Position numbers and translations under genes: made by a program
Source: Oceanihabitans sp. 2_MG-2023
GTDB lineage: Bacteria; Bacteroidota; Bacteroidia; Flavobacteriales; Flavobacteriaceae
NCBI RefSeq assembly: GCF_030547245.1
Contig: NZ_JAUOQT010000010.1
Coordinates: 1 to 64,000 of the forward strand
Length of the DNA: 64,000 nt
Direction: 5' to 3'
Notes under the pieces: model-generated
The model's database searches: none
The model's input: the letters and a program-made list of their open reading frames with translations, nothing else
Told to the model about the DNA's origin: nothing
In this document: positions 26,106-35,996 of the stretch, piece after piece
Numbering within the stretch: the stretch's first letter is position 1
Layout: each line of letters begins with the position of its first letter

Positions 26106-27026
26106 ATTAACGTGAAACTGTCGTAGTACTTTTTGTGTTTTCATTAAAAACAATAAAGTGCTTTTATTGCAACTAAGTATAAAACGTTGTTTTGCATTTA
26201 AATTACGCTTGTTTAAATGCTTTAAATAAAAATCCATCTTCTCTTTATTACCTACAAGTTTGTATTGCAAAGCAATAGAAAATCTATTGAAATCTAGATA
26301 TTTTTTTAAAGAAGGATTGTTTTTAGCAGCTTCTTCATATACATCTAAATCTAAAAACTGTCTTAAATTGGTATTGGCATTAGAAATTCTGTTATCTGCA
26401 TGTAAGTTATAAACGGCAGTAACATTATTGTTAAAAGCTATTGGATGTTGTATCGCTATTTTCATCCATAAATCGGTGTCTTCTCCAGCGCCAAGTGTAA
26501 TTTTTTCATCAAAGCCATTAAAGGCCTCCAATGTTTTTTTAGGAACCATTACTGCAGATGTCCATGCAACACAGCTAAATTGACTGGATTTAAAATAGTC
26601 CTTAACAATACCATTCCATGCATTAGGAATGTCTATATAATCGGATTCTAAAGCGATTTCACCCATTTTTTTTACATATGCATTTGCATATAAACCACAG
26701 TTAGGGAAATCTTCTTGTAATTTTTTAAGTTGTGCTAAATGGTTGTTTAACCATAAGTCATCAGCATCTATAAAAGCAATATAAGCTGCAGTTGCTTTTT
26801 CTATTCCATAGTTTCTAGCATGTGCAACACCTTGGTTTTTTATCGTAAATATTTGTATTCTAGAATCGTTAAAAGTATCTAATAGTTTTAAACTCGCATC
26901 CGTAGAACCATCATTAACCACAATAATTTCAAAATCTTGAAATGTTTGCTCAAGTACACTTTTTATTGTGTTGACAATAAAGTGTTCTTTGTTGTATAAT
27001 GGAATTACTATGGAGAAAAATGGCAT
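26088..27026 (-). CDS. Family 2 glycosyltransferase
   Basis: A 312-residue GT-A enzyme with FSIVIPLYNKEHFI, VVNDGSTDASL, the metal-binding FIDADDLW and a GAGEDTDLWMKIA acceptor-site region containing the likely catalytic base. No membrane helix follows the catalytic domain, so it probably acts at the cytoplasmic face on lipid-linked intermediates. It is the second of a pair of minus-strand GT2 genes separated by only 3 nt. Confidence 0.9.
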   Translation of the reverse strand: MPFFSIVIPLYNKEHFIVNTIKSVLEQTFQDFEIIVVNDGSTDASLKLLDTFNDSRIQIFTIKNQGVAHARNYGIEKATAAYIAFIDADDLWLNNHLAQLKKLQEDFPNCGLYANAYVKKMGEIALESDYIDIPNAWNGIVKDYFKSSQFSCVAWTSAVMVPKKTLEAFNGFDEKITLGAGEDTDLWMKIAIQHPIAFNNNVTAVYNLHADNRISNANTNLRQFLDLDVYEEAAKNNPSLKKYLDFNRFSIALQYKLVGNKEKMDFYLKHLNKRNLNAKQRFILSCNKSTLLFLMKTQKVLRQFHVNLSPFK

Positions 27027-27029
27027 TTA

Positions 27030-27920
27030 TTAGATATGTAAATAACAAAGGTAGCTTAATCTATATAAATCAAATAGGTATAAAGACGGTTTTTTTGAAA
27101 GTAAATTTTTTTCAAAAGAACCTTTAAACGTTCTATAAATAAAGGCAAATAAAAATGGAAGCTTTAATCTTTTTATACTAAAAAAGACTCTTGTAATTAA
27201 AGTATAATTTTTGGGTATTAAGTTTTGTTTTAAAAATAAATGTAAGGCGTCTACAGATTCAATAGATTTTTTTAAAAACAGACTGCTTTTTTCTAAACCT
27301 AAATGATAGGTTGGGTTTTCAATATGTTCGACTTTTATTTTATTTAATTTTAAATGGTAAGAAAATAAAGTGTCTTCATGTCTTAAGTTAGGAATGTCTT
27401 CATCAAAGGAAACTACATTAAAAACATCTTTTCTTATTAAAAAATTTAAGGTCAAAAAGCTTAAATAAATATTTTCGTTCCTTTTTTTAGTAGCTAATGC
27501 CTCTCGCTTTTTTCCGTAGGTCCAACGCAGTAAATGGTCATCGTCAGGCTTTTTTTTAGTATATAAAATGCCACCATAAATTACTTGCGAAGCTTTTGTT
27601 ATAGCTTGTAAATAGGTAGCAATAAAATTGCTTTCTTTTGGTAATACATCTGCATCTAAAAAAAGTAACCATTCGTTTTTTGCCTCTTTTGCTAAAAGAT
27701 TCCGAATAGCGCTTCTACCAATATTTTTTTCAAGTATTAAATATTGAGCGTTTTCTAAATTATTTATTTCTTTATTAGCAGTAATAATATTTTTATCTGT
27801 CGAACCATCATCATAACATAATATTTCAAAATCTACAGATAGCTGTTTTGTTTGCGCATACACTTCTTCAACAAGTGCGCTAATGTTATAGTTGTATGTA
27901 GGAATTAAAATAGAGAGCAT
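27030..27920 (-). CDS. Family 2 glycosyltransferase
   Basis: A 296-residue GT-A enzyme with LSILIPTYNYN, YDDGSTD, LFLDADVLP and a downstream LRHEDTLFSYHL acceptor-site region. It leads the minus-strand GT2 pair. A -7 element (CAAAACTA on the plus strand, 27941-27948) lies about 20 bp upstream, in the short divergent region shared with the beta-helix gene. Confidence 0.88.
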   Translation of the reverse strand: MLSILIPTYNYNISALVEEVYAQTKQLSVDFEILCYDDGSTDKNIITANKEINNLENAQYLILEKNIGRSAIRNLLAKEAKNEWLLFLDADVLPKESNFIATYLQAITKASQVIYGGILYTKKKPDDDHLLRWTYGKKREALATKKRNENIYLSFLTLNFLIRKDVFNVVSFDEDIPNLRHEDTLFSYHLKLNKIKVEHIENPTYHLGLEKSSLFLKKSIESVDALHLFLKQNLIPKNYTLITRVFFSIKRLKLPFLFAFIYRTFKGSFEKNLLSKKPSLYLFDLYRLSYLCYLHI

Positions 27921-27940
27921 GAATGCTTGTTAGATTTGTT

Positions 27941-27948
27941 CAAAACTA
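27941..27948 (-). promoter_or_regulatory. -7 promoter element of the GT2 pair
   Basis: On the minus strand the site reads TAGTTTTG, a perfect TAnnTTTG, 20 nt before the start codon at 27920. Confidence 0.55.
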
Positions 27949-27966
27949 ACAAAAATAATGTAATCT

Positions 27967-27997
27967 GTTTGCTATTGGTATAGTAATTGTAATTTTG
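27967..27997 (+). promoter_or_regulatory. Promoter of the beta-helix gene, nearly leaderless
   Basis: TTTG at 27967-27970 and TAATTTTG at 27990-27997 are separated by 19 bp, the expected spacing for the Bacteroidota -33/-7 pair. Only 5 nt separate the -7 box from the ATG at 28003, so the transcript would have almost no leader. Confidence 0.65.
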
Positions 27998-28002
27998 TTA
28001 CT

Positions 28003-29613
28003 ATGAATAAAATTTATCTAACCTTATTATCAGTATTAATTGTTGCTGTTGGCTATGCGCAACAAGAGTTTCATGTGTTTCCAGAAGACCATAAAACGTC
28101 GCCAGGAACAGCTACTGGCAATGGTACTTTGCAAAACCCTTGGGATCTGCAGACCGCATTAAAACAATCTATTAAGGTGGTTAAAGGAGGCGATACTATT
28201 TGGTTGCACGAAGGTGTGTATAATGGCAGGTATAATAGTACGCTTAACTGTACAATACCTAATACATATATAACGGTAAGTGCATACCAAGGGGAAAGCG
28301 TAATTTTAAATGGAAATGTTGCTTCAACAAAAGAACAAACATTAGGAATTCGAGGCGGACAAGTAATTTATAAAGATTTTGAAGTTACATGGTTAGGTGA
28401 ATTTTCTAGAAATAAAAAAGATGCCAACTTCAAAAATCAAATCGCAGGTGTATATCATTTGTCGGGAAGAAACTGCAAGTTTATTAACCTTAAAATATAT
28501 AATAATCCAGGTTTGGGTTTTGGCTCTTGGAAAAGTACAGGAGGAACTTTAATTACAGAGTGTTTTGTTTTTAATAATGGTGTAATTAATGAAAAAGGAA
28601 GAGGAGCAGGAGAAGGTTTTTATGTGCAGAATAAAAGTGAAGAAGAAAGAATTATAAAAAACAATGTTATTTTTAATAACTACTACAAAGGTATTGAGGT
28701 TTGGTCTGCAGGAAGAAAAGCAGATTTTGAATATGTGAAGAACATAACTTTAGATAATAATGTGATTTTTAATAGTGGTTTGCCTGCAAATAAATATACG
28801 GTAGATAATATTATTGTAGCTTCAGATGATAGAAATGCCATAAACATTGCTAAAAATATTAAAGTAACCAATAACATATTGTACCACAATACAAACTATC
28901 TAAAAAATGAGGTTAATGGAGATGCACCTTCTTTAACTTTAGGTTTTTACCACAAGTCACCAGTAGAGAATGTTGTGGTAGATAATAATATTATTTTAGG
29001 AAGAAATAATGCACTCAGAATATTATACGCAAAAACATTAACCTTTAAAAATAATATTGTCTATACTGGTTATATGAATTTTACAAATTCCGTTTTTGAT
29101 TTGGCAAAAAATAAAAACTGGAAGTTTAGTAACAATTTATACTACTCTAAAAATAACGATGCTTTTCGAATTAATAAAACAAACTATCCACTTAACAAAT
29201 GGAAATCCATGTTTAACATCGATATTAGTAGCCAGAAAAAACATATTGGTGCTTTTAATCTAAACAATGTTTTAGATATCACAAAAAGTGAATATAAAAA
29301 TAACAGCTTTCGAGTAGTACTTTTTAATAAGGAAGAACAAGACGTAGTTATCGATTTCTCGGAATATAATATCGAAAAAGGTAGCGCTTTTACTATTACA
29401 GATGTTGAGGATTTAAACCATATTTTAAAATCTGGAACTGTAACGGAAGACTCTAAAATTACAGTGCCAATGCAGGCAGTAGATCCTTCAAGAAATAAAA
29501 CATTAAATAATTTTGGCGTTTTTATTATTGAATTTAAGAAAGATAAACAATTAAAAGCAACTCCTTCTAAAAAAGAAAGTGGCTTAAAACGTTTTTTTAA
29601 GAGGTTGTTTTAA
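28003..29613 (+). CDS. Secreted right-handed beta-helix (pectate-lyase-fold) protein
   Basis: A 536-residue protein with a signal peptide cleaved after GYAQ (about residue 19). The body is rich in short repeated strands with N-x-I and NNVI patterns (for example NNVIFNNYYKGIEVWSAG, DNNVIFNSGLPANKY, DNNIILGRNNALRI), typical of the parallel beta-helix fold. The N-terminal part (PWDLQTALKQ..KGGDTIWLHEGVY) matches the PbH1/chondroitinase-B-like opening. The C-terminus ends in a basic stretch. Polysaccharide binding or cleavage is likely given the locus, but the active-site type is not identifiable by eye. Its stop overlaps ftsE by 4 bp. Confidence 0.8.
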   Translation: MNKIYLTLLSVLIVAVGYAQQEFHVFPEDHKTSPGTATGNGTLQNPWDLQTALKQSIKVVKGGDTIWLHEGVYNGRYNSTLNCTIPNTYITVSAYQGESVILNGNVASTKEQTLGIRGGQVIYKDFEVTWLGEFSRNKKDANFKNQIAGVYHLSGRNCKFINLKIYNNPGLGFGSWKSTGGTLITECFVFNNGVINEKGRGAGEGFYVQNKSEEERIIKNNVIFNNYYKGIEVWSAGRKADFEYVKNITLDNNVIFNSGLPANKYTVDNIIVASDDRNAINIAKNIKVTNNILYHNTNYLKNEVNGDAPSLTLGFYHKSPVENVVVDNNIILGRNNALRILYAKTLTFKNNIVYTGYMNFTNSVFDLAKNKNWKFSNNLYYSKNNDAFRINKTNYPLNKWKSMFNIDISSQKKHIGAFNLNNVLDITKSEYKNNSFRVVLFNKEEQDVVIDFSEYNIEKGSAFTITDVEDLNHILKSGTVTEDSKITVPMQAVDPSRNKTLNNFGVFIIEFKKDKQLKATPSKKESGLKRFFKRLF

Positions 29614-30293
29614 CCTTTACGTTGTACAACTTCAAAAATCTGATTCTCATCACATTTTAAAGTCTTACTTGGGTATTTTAATAACAATGCATAATCATGT
29701 GTTGCCATTAAAATAGTATTACCGTTTTTATTTATTTCTTGTAAAACTTCCATAACTTCAATACTAGTTTGCGGATCTAGATTTCCTGTTGGCTCATCGG
29801 CAAGTATTAGTTCAGGGTCATTAAGCAAAGCTCTAGCAATAGCAACTCTTTGTTGTTCTCCTCCAGAAAGTTCATGCGGAAATTTAAAACCTTTGGTTTT
29901 CATTGCAACTTTATCTAAAACCTCGTCTATTCTAGTTTTCATTTTAGCTTTGTCTTTCCAACCAGTAGCCTTTAAAACAAATAATAAATTGTCGTTAATG
30001 GTTCTATCTGTAAGTAATTTAAAGTCTTGAAAAACAACACCCAATTTTCGTCTTAAAAATGGAATTTCCTTTTCTTTTAGTTTTCGTAAGTCATAATCTA
30101 CTATATGCCCTTGGCCTTCTGTTAAAGCTAAATCGCCATAAAGGGTTTTCATAAAACTACTTTTTCCAGAACCCGTTTTTCCAATCAAATACACAAAATC
30201 ACCTTTGTTTACTTCTACATTAACATCAGAAAGGACTAAGTTATTTCCTTGAAAAATAGAAACATCTTTTAATTGTAAAACAGGATTCGACAT
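29610..30293 (-). CDS. ftsE: Cell-division ABC ATPase FtsE
   Basis: A 227-residue ABC ATPase with Walker A GKTGSGKS (38-45), Q-loop VVFQDFKLL, signature LSGGEQQ (142-148), Walker B LILADE (162-167), D-loop NLDP and H-loop His199. The short length, and the order VGVVFQDF-like plus TGNLDP, are those of FtsE, which with FtsX controls peptidoglycan hydrolases at division. ftsX is not adjacent. The permease at 43066 is a different, LolE/FtsX-superfamily protein. Confidence 0.85.
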   Translation of the reverse strand: MSNPVLQLKDVSIFQGNNLVLSDVNVEVNKGDFVYLIGKTGSGKSSFMKTLYGDLALTEGQGHIVDYDLRKLKEKEIPFLRRKLGVVFQDFKLLTDRTINDNLLFVLKATGWKDKAKMKTRIDEVLDKVAMKTKGFKFPHELSGGEQQRVAIARALLNDPELILADEPTGNLDPQTSIEVMEVLQEINKNGNTILMATHDYALLLKYPSKTLKCDENQIFEVVQRKG

Positions 30294-30485
30294 ATAGTAT
30301 TTTGGTTTTAAGAGTTGTAAATGTATTATTAATAAATTAAAAGTGAAAAGTTATAATTTAAAAGTTTTCTTAAAACGAAGACTTCTCAATATTTCTGTGT
30401 CTAATAATTAGTAAACAGCACTAATTATTAATAACTCGGTGTATAATTATAACAAAATTCTAACGTTATCATTTATATATTGATT

Positions 30486-30493
30486 TATATTTG
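30486..30493 (+). promoter_or_regulatory. -7 promoter element of the TPR gene
   Basis: TATATTTG is a perfect -7 match, 24 nt before the ATG at 30518. It sits in the divergent region between ftsE and the TPR gene. Confidence 0.55.
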
Positions 30494-30517
30494 ATTCTTG
30501 AATAAAAAACATAGTCC

Positions 30518-33500
30518 ATGACTAGAAAAAACCTTTATATATTTCTCCTTGCTATTGCTTGTAGTTTTCAAATAATAGCGCAACAATCTGCAGCATATAC
30601 TAATGATTTAGTAGCGTATCAAAAAGCACTTAGTTTATATAATAATCAACAATATCTGGCAGCTCAGTCTTTATTTAATCAAATAAAAAAAACAGCAAAA
30701 ACAGATGTGTTACAAAGTAATTGTGCATTTTATATTGCTAATTGTGCAGTGCGTTTAAACCAACAAAATGCAGATCAGTTAATCGAAGATTTTGTAGCAA
30801 AGTATCCAACAAGTACCAAACGAAATACAGCATATGCAGATGTAGCAGATTATTATTTTGTTAACGAAAAATATGCACATGCTAAAAAATGGTATGATAA
30901 AGTGGAAGAAAGCGGATTGGCTAGATCAGAAAAAGAACGCTATAACTTTAATAATGGCTATGTTGCTTTTGTAACTCAAGATTATAAAACTGCAAGAGAG
31001 TATTTAAGTCGTGTAGAAAATTCAGGAAGATATGGAGCGCAAGCAAAATATTATATCGGTTTTATGGCTTATGAAAATGATGATTATGACAAGGCAAATG
31101 AATACTTTAATCAGGTAGGAGAAGAAGAAAAATACAAAGAAAAACTTTCCTATTATCAAGCAGATTTACATTTTAAACTTGGCAAGTTTGAAGAAGCAAT
31201 TACATTAGCAAAAGAACAACTACCAAATAGTGATGAAACTGAAGTGTCTCAACTCAATAAAATTATAGGCGAAAGTTATTTTAATCTAGAAAAATATGCT
31301 GAAGCTATTCCATTTTTAACCAAATACGAAGGAACTCGTGGTAAATGGAATAACACAGATTATTACCAATTAGGTTACGCTTACTACAAACAAAAAGACT
31401 ATGACAAAGCAATAAGTGAGTTCAATAAAATAATAGGAGGTAATAATAGTGTAGCGCAAAATGCATACTATCATTTAGGAGAAAGCTATGTAAATGTTAA
31501 TAAAAAACAACAGGCTTTAAATGCGTTTCGTAATGCTTCCGAAATGGATTACGATTTAAAAATTCAAGAAGATGCGTGGTTAAACTATGCGAAAATTAGT
31601 TACGAAATAGGAAATCCCTATCAATCGGCTCCGCAGGTATTAGCTGCTTATTTAGAAAAATATCCAGAGACATCTTATAAGAGTGAAATGGAAACTCTAC
31701 TAATAGATTCTTATATCACATCTAAAAACTACAAGGAGGCTTTAAAATTATTAGAAGGAAAAAAAAGTTTTGAAAATAAAGTCGCTTATCAAAAAGTAAC
31801 CTTTTATAGAGGGATCGAATTGTATAACGATAGTAAATATCAAGAAGCAGAAAGCCTTTTTGATGCTTCATTAAAAGAACCACAAGATGCTAAATATACT
31901 GCAAGAGCTACTTTTTGGAAAGCAGAAACAGATTATAATCTTTCTAATTTTGAGGATGCTTTAGTCGGTTTTAAACAGTTTGAACAGCAAACTTCTGCAT
32001 CTCAAACACCAGAAATTACCAATTTAGATTACAATATTGCATACACGTATTTTAAACAGAAAAACTACACACAAGCAACACCGTATTTCAATCAGTTTAT
32101 TACTAAAAGAAAAGAAGATCCGGTTAGGAGGAATGATGCATACCTTCGTTTAGGGGATGGTTATTTCGTTTCTAGTCAATATAACGAAGCAATTCAAGCA
32201 TATAATAAAGCCATTCAAATTGGAGAAATAGAATCCGATTATGCATTTTTTCAAAAAGCATTAAGTGCTGGTTATGCAGGAGATGCTGCGAAAAAGATTT
32301 CCGAATTAGAAACTTTTATTTCGAAGTATCCAAAATCTACTTTACGAGATGATGCTATGTACGAATTAGGTAATTCTTATGTAAAGGCTGGCAATACTGA
32401 AAAAGCAATGCAGTCTTATAACCGTTTAAATAGCGAATATAATAGTAGTGTATTCGTGCCAAAAGCACTTTTACGCCAAGGATTAGTGCATTATAATGCC
32501 AGCGAAAATGATCCTGCTTTAGTGAAGTTTAAACAAATTGCTGCAGATTTTCCAAGTACACCAGAAGCTAATCAAGCTGTGGCAACTGCACGTTTAATTT
32601 ATATAGATACTGGTAGAGTCGACGAATACGCGTCTTGGGTGCAAACATTAGATTATGTAGAAGTTACAGATGCCGATTTAGATAATACAACCTACGAAGC
32701 AGCAGAGAAGAAATATTTAGACAATAATACAAATCAAGCAATCCAACAATTTAATGTGTATTTAAATCAGTTCCCAAACGGATTACATGCTTTACAATCG
32801 CATTTTTATATCGCAGAATTATATTTTAAAAAAGATTTAAAAGAAACTGCTATTCCTCATTTTCAATATGTAATCGATGCTTCGCAAAGTGAATTTACCG
32901 AAGAATCTTTATTGCGTTTAGCACAAGTGCATACCGAAAATAAAAATTGGACTGCAGCTATACCTGTGCTAAGTAGGTTAGAAACAGAAGCTAGTTTTCC
33001 GCAGAATGTTATTTTTGCACAATCTAATTTAATGAAAGCAAATTACGAGTTAGAACAGTATAATGAAGCGGTCGCTTACGCGGAAAAAGTACTATTAAAA
33101 AATGGCTTAGATAATAAAATTAAAAGCGATGCACATGTTATTATTGCTCGTTCTGCAATAAAAACAGGAGACGAAGCAAAGGCAAAAACGGCTTATGCAC
33201 AAGTAGCGCTTACCGCAACAGGAGAAACTGCAGCAGAAGCATTATTTTACAACGGGTATTTTGAAAATAAAGCTGGAAGTTATAAAGCATCTAACGTAAC
33301 CATGCAACGATTAGCAAAAGATTATTCGGGTTATAAATACTATAGTGCAAAAGGATTAGTTGTTATGGCGAAAAACTATTATGCTCTGGACGATGCCTTT
33401 CAAGCAACTTATATTCTAGAAAGTGTAGTTAAAAATTTTGCAAGCTATTCCGATGTTGTTACAGAAGCACAAACCGAATTAAACAAAATAAAAACGGAAC

Positions 33501-33538
33501 AAGCAAAAACAAATGCTTCTGTTGTACCAGAAGATTAG
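30518..33538 (+). CDS. Large tetratricopeptide-repeat protein, exported
   Basis: A 1006-residue protein with an N-terminal signal peptide (to about residue 22, IIAQQ) and more than twenty TPR or SEL1-like helical pairs spread over the whole length, for example YQLGYAYYKQKDYDKAISEFNK, YYIGFMAYENDDYDKANEYFN and YRLGDGYF-like stretches. The layout resembles YbgF-like and gliding/secretion scaffolds of Bacteroidota. It lies 2 nt in front of a TonB-receptor-like barrel gene, which suggests that the two act together at the outer membrane. Its exact partners are unknown. Confidence 0.8.
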   Translation: MTRKNLYIFLLAIACSFQIIAQQSAAYTNDLVAYQKALSLYNNQQYLAAQSLFNQIKKTAKTDVLQSNCAFYIANCAVRLNQQNADQLIEDFVAKYPTSTKRNTAYADVADYYFVNEKYAHAKKWYDKVEESGLARSEKERYNFNNGYVAFVTQDYKTAREYLSRVENSGRYGAQAKYYIGFMAYENDDYDKANEYFNQVGEEEKYKEKLSYYQADLHFKLGKFEEAITLAKEQLPNSDETEVSQLNKIIGESYFNLEKYAEAIPFLTKYEGTRGKWNNTDYYQLGYAYYKQKDYDKAISEFNKIIGGNNSVAQNAYYHLGESYVNVNKKQQALNAFRNASEMDYDLKIQEDAWLNYAKISYEIGNPYQSAPQVLAAYLEKYPETSYKSEMETLLIDSYITSKNYKEALKLLEGKKSFENKVAYQKVTFYRGIELYNDSKYQEAESLFDASLKEPQDAKYTARATFWKAETDYNLSNFEDALVGFKQFEQQTSASQTPEITNLDYNIAYTYFKQKNYTQATPYFNQFITKRKEDPVRRNDAYLRLGDGYFVSSQYNEAIQAYNKAIQIGEIESDYAFFQKALSAGYAGDAAKKISELETFISKYPKSTLRDDAMYELGNSYVKAGNTEKAMQSYNRLNSEYNSSVFVPKALLRQGLVHYNASENDPALVKFKQIAADFPSTPEANQAVATARLIYIDTGRVDEYASWVQTLDYVEVTDADLDNTTYEAAEKKYLDNNTNQAIQQFNVYLNQFPNGLHALQSHFYIAELYFKKDLKETAIPHFQYVIDASQSEFTEESLLRLAQVHTENKNWTAAIPVLSRLETEASFPQNVIFAQSNLMKANYELEQYNEAVAYAEKVLLKNGLDNKIKSDAHVIIARSAIKTGDEAKAKTAYAQVALTATGETAAEALFYNGYFENKAGSYKASNVTMQRLAKDYSGYKYYSAKGLVVMAKNYYALDDAFQATYILESVVKNFASYSDVVTEAQTELNKIKTEQAKTNASVVPED

Positions 33539-33627
33539 TTTTGTTACAAGCTATAAGCGTTAAAAAAAAAAAGGTCATGCTAAGCCAAGTTATAGCATTT
33601 CATCGTTCAAATAAATATCAAAAAGAT

Positions 33628-35385
33628 ATGCGAAAGCAAAAAAATAAAATTCTAATTTTTATCCTAACCATTGTTTCTACATTAGGTTTTTCACAAGAAA
33701 GAGAACAGGATACTCTAAATCCAGATGTTATTCAAGTTGTAAAACCATATACTCCTTCTGTTTCCGATGCATTTAAAGTAAAAGAAATTCCGTCTTTAGA
33801 TGATGCAACGACTACTACAAAAAAGGAAATTAAATACAACATTTTTTCTTTTCCTGTGGCTTCTACATTTACTCCTGCAAAAGGAAAAGCTGCTGTTGTA
33901 GATAAAGAAGAACCTGCAAAATTGTATGATAATTATGCCACTTTAGCAGGAGGTATGTATACTTCTATTTTAGGTGAAGTATATTTAAATCATGCCTTTA
34001 GTAGAACCGAAAGTGTTGGTGGTTATGTGAGTCATCATTCATCACAAGGCGGAATTAATGATATTCTTTTAGACGATAATTTTTCGAATACTAAAGTAAG
34101 TGCTAATTACTCTAGAAATGAACGCGATTTAGCATGGAATATTGAAGGCGGATTTCTACACCAAAAATACAACTGGTACGGCTTGCCGCAACCTTTATAT
34201 AATAAAGATGCTGCCGATGCTATTGGAGATGTAGATCATGCTTTTTTAGGCTTTAATCTTGGAGCAGATGTTGCCTTTACAGATTCGTATATAAACGAAG
34301 CCAGTATTTTATATAGACGTTTTGGAGACAATAATAGTTCTGGTGAAAATAGATTGTTAATCCAAACTAACGGAGATATCTCTATTCAGGATTTAGATTT
34401 TAATATTGGCTTACAAGTAGATTACTTAGGAGGGAAATTCGATAGAAATTATGCTATAGATGAAGAATTAAAATATGGAAACTTTAATATTGGTATTTCG
34501 CCAACGTATCAATTAATTAAAGAGGATCTAACCCTAGACTTAGGAGTTTCTTTCTTCTATTTAAACGATACAGAATATGGAGATAATAAATTTTTCATCT
34601 ATCCTAATATAAAAGCTTCGTACAGAATGGTAGATGAAATTTTAATCGCTTATGGAGGAATTAAAGGAGACTTAATTCAAAACACTTATTACGATTTTGC
34701 GCAAGAAAACCCATTTGTATCTCCAACATTATTTATAACACCAACCGATCAAAAGTATAATGTTTTTGTAGGTTTAAAAGGGAAAGTGGCTAATGGTGTA
34801 AATTATAATATTGATGGAAAATATAGTAGAGAAAACGATAAAGCAATGTATAGAAATAATTTGGTTCCTTACGGGTTTGATGCCGATGAAGCATACCAAA
34901 ATGGAAATTCTTTTGGAATCGTTTACGATGATGTTTCTACCTTTTCAGTTTCAGGAGAAATAAATGCAGACCTAAATCGTAATTTTACATTAGGTGTTAA
35001 AGCGGCATATTTTTCTTATAATGTAGATCAAGAAGCGGAAGCATGGAATCTTCCAAACTTTAAAGCAAATCTGTTTTTAGATTATCAAATTACCAAACAG
35101 TGGTTTGCAGGTGCAAATTTATTTTTTGTAGGAGAACGTAAAGGGTTAGCCGGTTTTAATGATATTGACAATCCGTTGTTTGTAGATTTATTAAATCCTA
35201 CAGAAACTATCTCTTTAAAAAGTTATTTTGATGCTAATGCACACGTTGGTTATCATATTAACGATAGATGGTCTGCATTTGCTAAAATAAATAATATTGC
35301 AAACCAAGAATACAATCGTTGGCAAAACTATCCCGTACAAGGGCTTCAGTTTTTAGCAGGAGCAACTTATAAATTTGATTTTTAA
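33628..35385 (+). CDS. TonB-receptor-like outer-membrane beta-barrel (plug-less)
   Basis: A 585-residue protein with a signal peptide (MRKQKNKILIFILTIVSTLGFSQ region, start at 33628 rather than the TTG at 33541), then QVVKPYTPSVSDAFKV, a short N-terminal segment and a series of amphipathic beta-strands ending in a terminal Phe (TYKFDF), as outer-membrane barrels do. No TonB-box/plug domain is obvious, although this family is often annotated as TonB-dependent receptor. It is cotranscribed with the TPR gene. Function unknown. Confidence 0.7.
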   Translation: MRKQKNKILIFILTIVSTLGFSQEREQDTLNPDVIQVVKPYTPSVSDAFKVKEIPSLDDATTTTKKEIKYNIFSFPVASTFTPAKGKAAVVDKEEPAKLYDNYATLAGGMYTSILGEVYLNHAFSRTESVGGYVSHHSSQGGINDILLDDNFSNTKVSANYSRNERDLAWNIEGGFLHQKYNWYGLPQPLYNKDAADAIGDVDHAFLGFNLGADVAFTDSYINEASILYRRFGDNNSSGENRLLIQTNGDISIQDLDFNIGLQVDYLGGKFDRNYAIDEELKYGNFNIGISPTYQLIKEDLTLDLGVSFFYLNDTEYGDNKFFIYPNIKASYRMVDEILIAYGGIKGDLIQNTYYDFAQENPFVSPTLFITPTDQKYNVFVGLKGKVANGVNYNIDGKYSRENDKAMYRNNLVPYGFDADEAYQNGNSFGIVYDDVSTFSVSGEINADLNRNFTLGVKAAYFSYNVDQEAEAWNLPNFKANLFLDYQITKQWFAGANLFFVGERKGLAGFNDIDNPLFVDLLNPTETISLKSYFDANAHVGYHINDRWSAFAKINNIANQEYNRWQNYPVQGLQFLAGATYKFDF

Positions 35386-35538
35386 GACAAGCTGTCCTAC
35401 TAAAAACGGATTCAAAATCTAAAAATCGAAACTCAAAAGGGTTTTAAAATATAAGCGTTCTATTTTTGAATACTTTTCTTGTTTAACTTAATAACACCAT
35501 TTTGATTCATTCTTTTTTTAAGTTAAATTGTATTGCGT

Positions 35539-35938
35539 ATGGACATTATAGTCAGGAAAAGTATACTCGCCTTTTTATTAATATTCTTTGGTAATTATGA
35601 AAAAGAATAAGTAGACATTGTAATCACGAAAGCAAAGCGTACACTGTTAATCCTAACTTTGAAAACGCATACGCTTTTGCCATAAAAGAGGAGAAGTTTG
35701 TAGGACTAGGAAGCACAAACGATATGTATTGGGCAGAAGAACGCTTAGGAAAAGAAACTTTAAAGAAATGACTATTTGGGAAGCTTAAGCTAATTTTGTA
35801 GATCGAGAAAAAGGAAGCATTGAAACTGGAAAGTATGCAGATTTTATTATATTAGATAAAGATATCATGCAAGTTGCTGTTCAAGAAATCCCTAAAATTA
35901 AAGTACAACAAACTTTTATAGGTGGCGTGGCACAATAA
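35539..35938 (+). pseudogene. Decayed YtcJ-like amidohydrolase
   Basis: The remains show an ATG (35539) and hydrophobic signal (RKSILAFLLIFFGN), a stop at 35608, then DIVITKAK and, after a frameshift, YTVNPNFENAYAFAIKEEKF. After a large internal deletion come MTIWEA, another in-frame stop (35786), and ANFVDREKGSIETGKYADFI through to TFIGGVAQ and the natural stop at 35938. The two ends match the start and finish of YtcJ-type predicted metal-dependent hydrolases; the whole catalytic barrel is missing. The position of the usual lipoprotein cysteine reads as Tyr. The rest of the 35386-35996 gap holds no gene. Confidence 0.8.
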
Positions 35939-35996
35939 TTGCTTTCTTTGTAAAAATATTTATTAACTAAGATTACCGCTTTCGCGGAAAGTAAAC

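Noticed and set aside
33541-33627. Longer start (TTG) for the barrel protein
   Set aside because: The signal peptide begins at the ATG at 33628; the added residues are basic and unrelated.
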